The notes under the pieces are model-generated. The model saw only the letters and a program-made list of their open reading frames with translations. It did not search any database and was not told the DNA's origin. From Numida meleagris (lineage: Eukaryota; Chordata; Aves; Galliformes; Numididae), in assembly GCF_002078875.1 (NCBI RefSeq), contig NC_034411.1:2374194-2438193 (forward strand): a stretch of 64,000 nt of DNA, given 5' to 3'. The position numbers and the translations under genes were made by a program. This document shows positions 33,303 to 44,924 of this stretch, in pieces (position 1 is the stretch's first letter; every line of letters begins with the position of its first letter).

Positions 33303-36300
33303 CTCTTTGAGTTAATTTGTTCTGTTAGGGCTGGAATTAAAGTATGAGGTACCTAACTCAGCTGAACTGTTAATTTCCTGTGGCTGCTGCTGTAGCTATC
33401 ACCAGGCAGCTCGCAACTGGGTGAGAGCTCTCTTCTCCTCAGCTGCAGTTGCTCAGGCAACAAGCTCGATCAGCCACAGAAAGAAACTGTGGGAGGGGGA
33501 GGAGGGAGGCTTCCCAGGGGCTGTAGAAAGGGTGGAGGGCAGAGGAGGGTGAAGATGGTGGAGAAGATATTCGCCATTATTGTTGCATAGACAATGGGGA
33601 GAGAGAGGGTATCAGAGGTTGCTTCAAAGCACTTCAGCTGAGCTTATTTCTGTGTCTCACATTTGGCATATGTTCTTTCTCTCTCCTGGGTTTTGCAAGA
33701 GATAAGATGTTAGAATTTTCCCAGTCTTCATTCTGAACAAGTCATATAGTTACTTTTACCTGGTAAACTTAGTAAGAATCATCTGATCTAGTCAAATGCA
33801 AGCTGAGGTTTATGTTGGGCTGACAGCACGGCTGTTCTGGCACACCCTTGCATCCTTCAAGGGAACAATAGGACGTGGAGGAGCTGTTGTCAGCACCTGG
33901 AGCACCTTACAGCTCTTGTCATGTGAAGGCTTTTGGGAACTGGCTCACTAGCTAGGGAAGGGTGATTCCTGTGATCGTCCTTTGGGAGATAATAATATAA
34001 AATAATTTAGGAGAAAATAATGACTAAACAGCAGAACTAAAGAACATGCTTTCTATCAGTGATTCTACAAGTGCATCTGCAGTATTGATATCATTATCAA
34101 AGCTGTTAAATGGGAAGAGTCGTTACTTAAATTTAACTTAACACTAATGAGAAATAAATATTTCTTACTTTTAAACCTTCCTCTTTGCCACCATTTTTAA
34201 TAATTATTTTTATTTCATCGCTAACCGAACGTGAACACAAGGTAGGCTTCACTGCATTCTGTCTTTGCAATTCTGATTTCCAATGAATTGATGCCGATCA
34301 GCCAAGCTGATTACATCTAATAAAGGATGCAGATTTTACTTTGCACACATTTTATTGCTTCTCTGTTAGCTGGTTTGCAAACACATGCACGTACACAAAG
34401 CTGTACTCAGTCTGACACAGTCCATATGAAAAAGAAGAGGTTTTTTTCAAGTTGCATTGTGACCGGAGTTCCTGTCGGTGCCTAGATTGCTCTTGCTTTC
34501 AATGAATGGCATTGTTTGGATAAACCTTGTTGTTTTCGTAGTAGTTTTGGGACAGTTTTAATGTGAGAGTGTTATGGAAAGAACAGGAGGTGAGAGCTGG
34601 TAAGAGGGAGGAAGTGCTCTAGGCATCGAAGGCAGTTATGTGGGGTTTTGTGTCTTATGGTAGAGCAGCCAGGGCTTCATGTTTGAGGGAAAGCTGCCAA
34701 TTCTTACTGTCAGTGTGAGAGATTACTCCAAAAGAATGCAGTTTTCACATAGTAGGGTACACAAATAGTTGCTTTTGTTACCTCTTTAGACAGTGAAAGA
34801 ATGGGTGGCTCGTGAAAGGGAACAGCGAAGGAGAATACTGCACATAAGGAGCAAAAAAAAACTGCCCAGAAAGAAAAGCTGAAAGAACAGACTTAGATGG
34901 CAGCGAGAAAGGAGGAAATATAAGGGTGAAGTTTAATAGTATTTAGTCATAGTCATGCGGGAGAACAACAACAAAGGTGAGATACTTAGGAATGATAGAA
35001 GATAAAGAGATTTAAGGAAGCACAGAAAAATCTTGAGCTGGGGAAAAATAATAATAATAAAAAAGTCGAAATAGGTGTTTCTGGGCAAAGAGTGGGAAGG
35101 CAACCACCATACTGAAGGAGTGTCAGAAGACAAATATATCTTTATTTTTCAGGTAGAAAAGGCTGCCTCCCAGTGGCCCATCAACTGCTGGATGTATAGC
35201 TGTTCTGTGTTTCATTTTGAGTTGCTGTAGGTGCTCTCACAGAATGATGTGGCAAATATCTGGAAGAAGGGAGTCCTGTTTGTTTTTTTATTGTTGTTGT
35301 GGGTTTTTTAAGTATTCTTCGTTTTTCCATGTGTTTTTCAGTAAGGTGAGATATGGGTACCCAAAGAATGAATTACTTGCAGTCATATCAGTATTGAAAT
35401 GTCAGGAGAAAAATAAATGATGCTGATTATGTAGAGATATTTCTTAACAGAGTGAATATGAGGAAAGTGTTGTCCACGGGATATTATATTTTTATCTTCT
35501 GGGATATTAGTAACTGAGTTGGACAGAAGACCTGAAAGGTGACAGGTGATATGCTGAGAGTCTTGGATGTGTGAGTGTGGGTGATGCAGAACCACAGTGC
35601 TGTGTCATGCACAGCGGAACCATTGTGTTGCTATGAAAGCATTGCTTTCCCTGCATTTGCAGTTGGTCTGTGTCTTAAATTGGACTCAGAGAGAAGTAAT
35701 CTTGCATGAATTTGAATCCGAGTGGTTGCATTCCAGGCTGGAATCTGCAGTGCAATCAGGAACTGACAGCTGCCTGTGAAATGTCTGAATGGAGAGGTTA
35801 TATTCAGAATTTTCCTTCAGCACCAAGTATGGGCATAAGTATTCTTGTGCATAAGGATTTATACATCTCTTGTTAGTTGCAAATGCCTAAACCCTCTTTA
35901 CACTGAGATACATGCAGTGCTGGTTTTAGTTATTCTTAGAGTTGGTCCTTTGGTAGAAACATATTTGGGAGGATATAACCCCACAATAGTTGTACACGTG
36001 CTGCTGCTACACCCAGCTATTAAAAATACTTCTAATTTCCATTCAGTGAGTATACTTGATTTGTCTTCATAGCTGTGGTTGTGGGAACGTGTTTGTATTT
36101 TTCATTAGCTAGTGTTTCCAAATTGAGTTTTGTGTCATCAGCAGAGAATGTCAGAGCCCAATTTCTTCCTCATTCCAGGGCCTACATGTGGCAGAAGTTC
36201 TGTTTGTAGAAGGCCAGCTAAGTGGTCTTCCAGTTCAAAAATGGTTCTGGAAATCCCCCTGATTCATACATTTGTAAATTTAGATTCTGTTAGTCACACG

Positions 36301-36380
36301 TGAATAATGCCTTAGTTCTTTAGAGCATAATAGGATTATCTGACCCTTAGAGGTATTTATTCCGTTGGGTTTTGGCTGCC
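33303..36380. other. Non-coding, no recognised gene
   Basis: A GC-richer patch lies at 33380-33560; the rest is AT-rich. No recognised exon or repeat. Confidence 0.5.
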
Positions 36381-37060
36381 AGGGACCCGTGCAACCACCA
36401 GCTTGTTCTTTCTAGAGATGTGCTTCCATTGTCAGCACGCGGAGGGTAAGTCTAGCCCAGGGGCAGGCACACAGTGAAACCTCACATCCACATGCTTCTG
36501 AGATGCAGGGCCTCGTGGCTGGGAGTCCAGATCTTGGCCCAGCATACGCTTTGAGCTCATACTGAGAAGATGAATCACAGCCTGGTCAGGACGACTTCAG
36601 GCTCAGAGTCATTTTCACCGTCAAGACCAAGTCGTTCTGATCTGGGCGTTTCATGTCTTTGACGTGATCATAAAAGATTACAACAATTAATAAAGGGCCG
36701 GCAGATGGCGCCCACGAATGTTGAGAGCAAAGCCGGTGGGGCCCTGTCATTTGCTTTGCTGTGTGACCTGAACGTCATATCCCTTCCTTGTTCCAGACGT
36801 GGCTTTGCTTCAGTGCCGTGACCTCTGTGAAACAAACGTGTATAGTAAACAAAACCCTTATAAAGCCTTGCGAAAGACCAGTTAATTACAAATAAATAAC
36901 TTCTTGGGTGGGTCTAACTGGGATGGTATGTCGGGAATGAGTTTTCTTGCTTAGTCATGCTTCGCAACGTATGTTCAAACATTTTCTTTTACCCTCATAA
37001 ATATCGGAGAGAATAAAATATCCCGTCTTAGCCCTTGCTTCTCTTGCTCTCGGCACTCAG
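36381..37060. promoter_or_regulatory. Candidate regulatory element with CTCF-type motif
   Basis: This stretch has more CpG and fewer long AT runs than its surroundings and contains several TF-like words: TGACGTGATC and ACGTCAT (CRE-like), CAGATGGCGCC, and AAAGGGCCGGC. It has no coding frame. It looks like a conserved enhancer or boundary but conservation cannot be tested here. Confidence 0.35.
36698..36712 (+). promoter_or_regulatory. CTCF-type motif, plus orientation
   Basis: CCGGCAGATGGCGCC fits the CTCF core at all but the third position. Confidence 0.5.
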
Positions 37061-38369
37061 ACGAAACATACAGAGAGACTAAAAATGGATTAAATAAGCA
37101 CTCCTGAGGGAGCAGAGAACTCTGGGAATAGTGCTCTGGCCTACTAATTGTGAAGGATGTGGGAAAAAAGCCTGCCCAGCCCTCTTTTGCATTTGGAAAA
37201 GCGCAGTATTTGCAGTGGCTGTTGCCTGCCTTAAGGCTTGCTTTTTTGTTCTTCCTTTTTGTTCCTTTTTCCCCTTTTCTTTCCAGCTGGTTCAGTTATC
37301 TCCCCAGTTCTATGCAGATGGCCTTCCCTGATGTATCCCAGCTGCCTTAAAATGTCAGTAGGACTGGAAATAAAACCGTGACTGATAAAACAATGTTCAA
37401 ACTCTTGTGTTATTCCAACCTATCACAATATAGCATTTGAGTTTCAGGCAATTTATTCTCTAGGGCAGCATTCTCTGCCTGCTTGTTTGAGATTGTTGGA
37501 TTCAATGGGAATACCATAAAGAGAGTGAGGCCTTAACATGTATCTGTCTTTTACACTCTTTTTTATTTGTTGTTGTCTGTTTCCTAAATGACGGGGATGG
37601 AGGATAGAGCATGTAATTACCGCATGTTAGTGTCATAATAATAGCAATAGATTACAAATATTTCTATTTGTAGGAACTAAACTTTGTGAAGTCGGGCTGT
37701 TGTAACACAGCCTGACTAGAAAGTGATAGAGTGACATTGTGCACTGTCCAACACTCGGGTTTCTATGGAGAAAGATAACACTGGTAACTAAGGGCAAAAT
37801 GTCAGCGTCTCGATTTTTAGCAGCTGAATCTATTCTGTCTGTCTCCTGCCAAAGAGCCTATTAAACCTTTTAGCATTATGCTGTCTGTGACACTAGGAGT
37901 TGGTCCCATTTATACTAATAGCTTTACTGTGACAGAGTAGCATGAATACCCTTCATTAGTCCTACAGACAGATTCCTCTGTAGTATGTGGAACGTAAATT
38001 GCTTAGAATGTTTCCTCAGCGTATTGTAGTATGTAATGTGTTAGCTATTTATGTGTATTTAATATACAGCATAAATCCAGTATTACTGTTCTGACAACAA
38101 TTACTCCTTGTAAAATGCCATGCTGCTGATTCAGGGGGGGGGGAAAAAAGCAAAAGAAGTCAGAGGTAGATGTGTAATCTGTGAATATTTACCAGGAATT
38201 AAAGCAAAACTTCAGCAGTAAAACATCTCAGATGCTATGCAAAATGTAGCTCGCTGTGCACGCCTTGCAGGACAGTTTCTTTGAGCAGCAGATGCTTTTA
38301 ATGTCTAGAAGAGGCATCCTGGTGCATGGAATTATGAGAGGAAAAAAAAAAAAGGAAAAATTTATTCTC
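37061..38369. other. Non-coding, no recognised gene
   Basis: Nothing recognised. Two overlapping frames at 37131-37350 are unrecognised and lie over a T/C-rich stretch. Confidence 0.5.
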
Positions 38370-38543
38370 CAAAAGAGTGGTGAGTGCTGGAATGGGCTGC
38401 CCAGGGGGGTGGTGGAGTCACTGTTCCTGGAGGTGTTCACGGACTGTTCAGATGCAGTAATGGGGGACATGGTTTAGTGAGGAAATACTGGTGGTAGGTG
38501 GACAGTTGGACTGGTTGATCTGTTCCAGCCTTGGTGGTTCTGT
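38370..38543 (+). mobile_element. CR1 LINE 3' end, plus orientation
   Basis: The phrases agagtggtgagtgctggaat, ggctgcccagg, ggtggtggagtcactgttcc, gacatggtttagtga and gttggactggttgatc are CR1 3'UTR, ending at ggttctgtgat. It follows an A-rich stretch. Confidence 0.93.
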
Positions 38544-41500
38544 GATATTATTCCATAACCAGTGACAACCCTGACCTTTGGTATGGTAGAGCCGTGTTCT
38601 AGATCACCCAAACAATCAAATAAACAAAATAAAATGAGTGAGCGGAGAGGGAAATTTGCCCCAATTTGCCTACATAATTTTAGTTTACCTTCCCTTGTGG
38701 ATGGTTATTATATAGCTTTTAATCATGTCATCGCATACTGTGGGAAACAGCACAACTGCGTCGTGATTTCTGCAGTGCTTTGTCCATGCTTGTAGTTCTA
38801 TGCTGTGCAAGCCCTTACAATCCCACGCGTTTATTTCATGCATTTCAGATCTCTTAAACTTCCTCTCAAAGTCATTGCATAATTTAACAGCATATTTCCT
38901 GCAGACATCCATTGGCCACTGTGTTTACTTTCTATTTTGCTATTGGTTGGGGCAGTAATTGCTGCAATCTGAAGTGTTACGAAGGAGTTGAAGCTTCGTT
39001 TCTTTTTCTAGTCTAGTTTTTCGTATGTAATAATTGGTAATTGTATGTATTATTTGCTGAGGCACTGCTGTGCTTGATTTGCCTGCACGTCTTTGATATC
39101 ACTGCTTAAATGAAGTTTTCCTTTGTCAGCCTTTCAAGTCCCCACAGGCAGGCTGAGAAGTCTGGGCTGATGGAAGACTTTGTCCCCACAGTTGCAGTCT
39201 GGGGACACAAACCATCAATTTCTGGTCCCCGTGTACTGTTACGCAGAACAACATGTGGTGTTTTCCCATTCTCACTGGGAAGCAGTTTGTGTGTCACTGA
39301 GATGGATGGCTGCATTTTTGCAGAGCTTTTGTACGCAGCTAGTTAGCTTGCGGTTACTTGCAGGCTTTGATTGGGTGTCGAATGAACTTATCTTCAGAGC
39401 TCTAGGAAAAACAATACGTCAGAAGGGAGAAAATCGGTGTTACTTAAACTAGCATGCTTTTCAGGAAAACAAGATACGCAACTTCCTTTGGATTTCTTTC
39501 TGCCAGCCTGCAGTCGCAGCATGTGACTGCTGGCTTGCTCTTTGCTCAGCCTTTTGCTTCCCCATATGCAGCCTTGAAACACGCGTGTTACTGGCATCTG
39601 CTCTGTGGCTCACGGGCGCATTGGTTTTGGTTCTCATCTTCATGAAAGTTCGTTGTCCATTTTCTTGTCCCATGGAAGGCTTCTCCATTCAGCTGTCCTT
39701 AGAAGAAGTTTCCCAGCTACTCCGAATGCTTAAAGGATTGCAGGAAGTGTTCTTCCTTCAGCTCTCACCTGTTAGGTGGCTGGGGTTACCCTAGCGCATT
39801 ACTTGAGGGGCACACAGGAGCAGGCTTCATCTGATACTCCAAAATAAAGGCTGACACAGTTTTTCAGTTAAAAAAAAAAAAAAAAGTTTGCCGGAATATT
39901 TTAGAAACTAACAATTATAGGCTGATATTTCTAGACTAACAGGAATAGAAATTAGAATTAATGAGTTCTCTGCAGGTACGTCTGTCACATATTTAACAGC
40001 AGTAGGCGCATCTAATGCTCACAGCACTGTGCTAGCATGATGCAACCTTTGCAATAGCTGCCTGCAGTACAGACTGGTCTTGCTTTGCTGCTAGAGAAAA
40101 TGAAACCTACTTTACAGGCCTGACACCCTGAGGAGCTAAGTGTGTTTCCCTTCTGAAGTTGATGGGGATAAACATTGCTTGGGCTCGCTGTAAAAAGCTG
40201 TACCCTGGTGGAGCTGGCGATATTGCTTTTGACTGAAAATGCCCTTTTTTATTACCTATTTACTGCCGTAGCTTTGTGTTGCTCAGTTGGGTGCATCAGT
40301 TTGCAATTGCTGAAGCCCTGAATTCAGAGCAGCAGCAATTTCCGACATCCTCTCGAGCTGCTCGTGTCTCCTGGCATAAACACAGAGATAATGATGAGTA
40401 AATATATTTGCTTAGAGAGTTAAGTTTTAACCTGGGACTACGATGTCAAATTTTCAAAGGATGCTAATTAAATGACCTGATTTGTCTCTGTCGCCGTTCT
40501 CCCCTGTGTGAAATTAGAATAACAATTGCACTTATCCTAGAAGAAACTGGAAGAATAAATCCTACCCTAGCTCTGAGACCGTGCGGTAGCACAAGGATCT
40601 CCTAATCCTTCTTATGATAGAATGAGAGCACCTGGCTGTGCTTGACATTGTATATGTGCTGACAAAGGCATTGTCTTTGTTTGGCAAACTGTTCATTCAA
40701 AATAAACAGGTAGATATTGGGCTCTTCCCTTCCAATCTTTCTATGTTGCCACAAGTTAATTGCATCTGTTATTCATTTAACCTGACTTTCTAGAAGAGCT
40801 TACCTGTAAATAGAAATTTATTTGAATTTTGGCTGCTTTTTACTCCTTTGGCTTGCTTTCATTTTTGGCCATAAATAATGTAACCATTAGTAGTCTTAAT
40901 ATAAACGTTGGGTATGAGGAGAAGAGTTCTGATAGCTCTGATAATTGCTGCTGCAGTTCTACCTGTGTGTGAGATTGGTGTGGAAAGGTGTTGAATTCAC
41001 CCATCAAGAATAGAAGACCCACTCAGTTGGTTTGAGTATGGCCACTGTTCATACTTCTTGCATTGCCCCATTTCAGTCTGGTGTGGCTGTGGACAAGGGC
41101 ACAGCCGATACCTTCATTCAGACAGGTGGGCCTAAAAGAGAAGTTCTGACCTGGATCCTACCTTCTCTCATCCTGGGGCTCTTTTAAATTGGATGGTCTA
41201 TGTGAATCCTATTATAAGCTTAATTTGTGAAGTTTAATTCTAGTTCTAAATTTTCTACAGGCTAGAAATAAGGAGGATTTTATTCAGTTTTCAAGTCCAG
41301 TGAATGCTCTGGATTTTTATCTCTGTATATATGCATAGAGAATAGCAAACCTTTCATTTTGCTTATTGGTAAAACTTCCACTTGGGCCAATGTGATAAAA
41401 TAAGACTATATATAAATTTTTTTTTTAATAGAAAGACTGACTCACGTTTTTGTTCCTGAATATTATGTAATAAATTATTCTTCATTCAGGGAAAGAGGGG

Positions 41501-41872
41501 ACTTGAGTACCTGAAATATTTTGGTTTCTAGAAATATCATGCTGCACTTGAGTTACTGGGCTTTCCTGTTCCAGTAACTAGCACAGATGGCAAGCTCCTA
41601 GGCATCTGAGATGATATTCTCTCTTCCTCTTCCTTTTCAGTGCATCAGTCTGACTGTCATGTTATGTCTTTGCTTTAAGATTTCTTCTTGCAGACTAACA
41701 TCCAGCCAGAAGGGCATCTTGTTTACAGGTAGCTCATCCAGGCCACGGTTTAGGAGTACCTCAAGTGTGTATTAGTGATTATCAGTACTCATTATTAGTT
41801 CCTTAAAAAGAGCTTTTAACAAATAATTAAGTTTCTTTTTGTTCTTAAGGATGTAGAAATAAGAGCTGTTGA
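38544..41872. other. Non-coding, no recognised gene
   Basis: A poly-A run lies at about 39870-39885. Somewhat higher GC and several 60-90-codon frames on both strands occur at 39.1-39.8 kb, but none resembles a known protein. Confidence 0.5.
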
Positions 41873-41969
41873 TCATAGAATCGTAGAATGGCTTGGGTTG
41901 GAAGGGACCTCAAAGACCATCCATTCCCTACCACTACCCTGGGCTGGCTGCTCAGGGTCCCCTCCATCT
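41873..41969 (-). mobile_element. CR1 3'-end remnant, minus orientation
   Basis: Begins tcatagaatcgtagaatgg then cttgggttggaagggacctc and the ggctggctgctcagggtccc block. About 100 bp of CR1 3' end. Confidence 0.92.
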
Positions 41970-43727
41970 TCTGTTGTTGTTCTTTTGCTTAATTTTTGAG
42001 CTGTGGCATCTGAAAAGATTGTTTAAAAACGAAAGTAAATGGAGGAGCGGTGTAACCTAGACAGTATGGTCCTGATGCATGTAAGCTTATCACTGGGCTT
42101 TAGCAAGCCACTGTTTCCCTCAGGACATGTCTGCACTGGAGATTGCTGTGTAGCTTAGAGGCAGCCAACCTGTTCCTAAACTAGACTGTCAAGAAACAGC
42201 AAATGAGCCTGTGGCAGGCTCTGTGCAGAACTGGAGTGCTGCTGGGTCTCAGCCATGCAAGCTGGCTCATTTAAAACCGCTTTTGGTCTCTGTACGTTGT
42301 ATCTTAGGCTTCAGTGAGGATCTGGCTTTCCCCTTTAATCTAGTGAAACATTTTGTGCCGTAGGAAAAGTTTTATGAGGGAATAACAAATGTTAGGAGGG
42401 ATCAGTGGATTTTGTAGAATGTGTTTACGTGTCTAAGGGCTGTACTAGTATCTGCAGCCAGACAGGAAAGCGTGCTGAAGTCAGAGGGTCGTGTCTTGCA
42501 TCCATTCTCCTTCTAAAAGAGATGCTGAACTGGCACTGAAATAGCAATAGCTCTCCTGTGGAGCTAATGAGCTACTAGCCTAAACTCCTGGGAATGATGA
42601 ATGAGGGGGGAAAAAAATGGTTTTTAATTCTTGGTCTTATCTGTTGGGTTTAATTAGGCATCCAGTTTTAAACCCGGTTCAGTCTGTGTGTGGCTTTAGC
42701 ATTTCCTCTCAATTCAGAGTAAACGGGGCCATGCTCTTCTCTCACAGATTTCTCTGTAAATGCTCTCTGAGGTTGAAACATCTGTTTGTAAATAAACTTC
42801 TATAAAATGTGGGGAAGCTTCCCCACAAAATAAATTAATTTCGTAACTTCTGAGGCTGAGGATATTTCGCATCTAGAAACAAATGTGGAATTATCAAGAT
42901 GTAGTTTTGGTGACCTTTGGTCACTGTGTACCTGCCATACCCTGCAAGCTGGTGAGTAGATCCTCCACACAACTTGGGCAAAGCCCTACTCCCTTTGCTC
43001 AGGGCTTCTGTTTTCAGAGATTAAAGCAAACACTCAGAATAAAGACCATCAAACTCCCTCATTTTTCCCCAAGCCTTCACCTTTTCAGGCCATCTGAAGC
43101 CTCATACCAGCTTGTAATGTTCCTTGTACAGAATTCCAATTCGAAAGGGCTTGTATTGTAAAGTGAACTAAACCATCTCAGCATTCAGCACCCTGCTCTG
43201 TTCCTGAACCTTTCAGGCCCCACTGTGGGCTGTGCATCATAAGTTGTTCTTAAATGGATATTTTCACATAAAAGTGGGTGGAAAAACAGAGCCCGAAGTA
43301 AATCCAGGTTGCCAAATGTCAGCGATGTTAACCTGAGGTAGAATTGCAACCGTTTAAAGTTCTTTACATTTTTAGAAACATCATGAATGGGTTTCTCCAG
43401 TTTTCTTTCCTTAATGTGTATCCCCAGCATTTGTTTGAAAGAAATTAATTACTCCCAAAGTGAAAAGATACTTTGAAAGAACAAACTGTGAATTCTTGGT
43501 CATCTCTTTGTAGCTGCTCTGGCTTTTATGCCTGGTGCAAACACCTCAGATGACCTCCAGATACAAACAAGCTTCCATCTGTGTTTTTCATTTTGCTGAT
43601 ACTTAATTCTGGATTCAAGGAGAAACGTGTGCATGTCCGTGTTGCCAGCTGTCTGTAAGATCCAGGTACGCATTGCTTAAGTTAATAGTGTATTATATGA
43701 TATTATTTCATAATCAGTGACAAACTT
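41970..43727. other. Non-coding, no recognised gene
   Basis: Nothing recognised. The frame at 42883-43161 has no recognisable similarity. Confidence 0.5.
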
Positions 43728-43792
43728 GCAGGGAATTGGAGTAGATGACCTTTAAAGGTCCCTTCCAACTCAAATGAATCTATGACTCTGTA
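43728..43792 (+). mobile_element. CR1 3'-end remnant, plus orientation
   Basis: Contains gagtagatgacctttaaagg, tcccttccaactcaa and the tctatgactctg end of CR1. Confidence 0.85.
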
Positions 43793-44730
43793 TGTTCAAA
43801 TTCGGCTTTTTCTCCTGTAAGGTCGTGCATCTCCTACTGCCAATCAGTCATTTGTACTGCATATCTTATAACAGGGTAATATACATACGTTGAAGACCCT
43901 TACTGATCGGCAGTGATTTGAAGAACTGCTATTCAGACTCAGACCAGAATTAAGCAGAAGTCAAATCAAGGACTGAGCTGGCAAGTGTTCAGGTTCAGGC
44001 ATCCCAGTGCTGAAATCTGCATTTATTCTCATCTATTCAGCTACAACTTCTGCATTGCAGCCAGGATCTAAAATGACCTTAAATCCAAAGAATCATTGAC
44101 TGTTGGTCTGTTTCCAGAGGCTTAATCCCTTTTTATCACAGGTTTCTTTTGTACCTTCTTATGCCTCTGCAGACATAAATGATATTTCTGCTGCTGTTTT
44201 GTTTTCCTGAAGGAGTCTTTCACTCCACTTACAGGATATTGGTATTGTTGCATTTTTGTTTTGAAGTATTAATTTCACTCGATCCCCCTTCTGCAGCACT
44301 CTTTTTCAGCTGACGTGCAAGCAGATTGTGAATTGTGTCAGTGCTGCTCTGGCAGTGCAGGGGGCTGTGTCTCCGTGCAATACCAGGCACTCCTCCAACA
44401 AACCAGGCTGAACACGCAGCCTCCATGTCACTGCATGTCTCCTCTGCCTGAAATTTGGAAACAAAGCACAGAATTCTTGCTAGAGTCATCACGCCACAGA
44501 TCAACAGTTTACAGCGGGATGCGCTAATAAATGTTACCCATGATATGGCTGGAACGAAAAAGGGAAAATCAGAAATGAGCTGTGCTGCCCCAGCCTGGTA
44601 TTTTGATTGATAAGTTGTTTGATAGTTAGAACCAGCTATCTGTTGCTGTGCAGACATCTTGTCCCATTTGGTTTATTTCTTTCATGATGTTCTTCTGTCA
44701 ATCCTTGTGTCCTATGTGAACCTTCTCCAG
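43793..44730. other. Non-coding
   Basis: The minus frame at 44229-44657 (142 codons) is the longest outside the CpG island and the CR1 copies, but resembles no known protein. Confidence 0.45.
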
Positions 44731-44924
44731 GCTGATTAGGAAGAAATTCTTCACTCAGAGGGTGGTGAGGCCCTGGCAGTGCTGCCCAGAGAGCTGTGGG
44801 TGCCCCATCCCTGGAGGAGCCCAAGGCCAGGTTGGGTGGGGGCCCTGGGCAGCCTGAGCTGGTGGGGGTTGGATGTGGATGAGCTTTAAGGTTCCTTCCA
44901 ACACAAGCCATTCTATGATTGTGT
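44731..44924 (+). mobile_element. CR1 LINE 3' end, plus orientation
   Basis: The blocks attaggaagaaattcttcac, agggtggtgaggccctgg, ctgtgggtgccccatccctg, gcccaaggccaggttgg and ccattctatgatt are a nearly full CR1 3'UTR. Confidence 0.94.

Noticed and set aside
44229..44657. Minus-strand frame of 142 codons
   Set aside because: No recognisable similarity, no splice or promoter context, and length is within chance for 64 kb.
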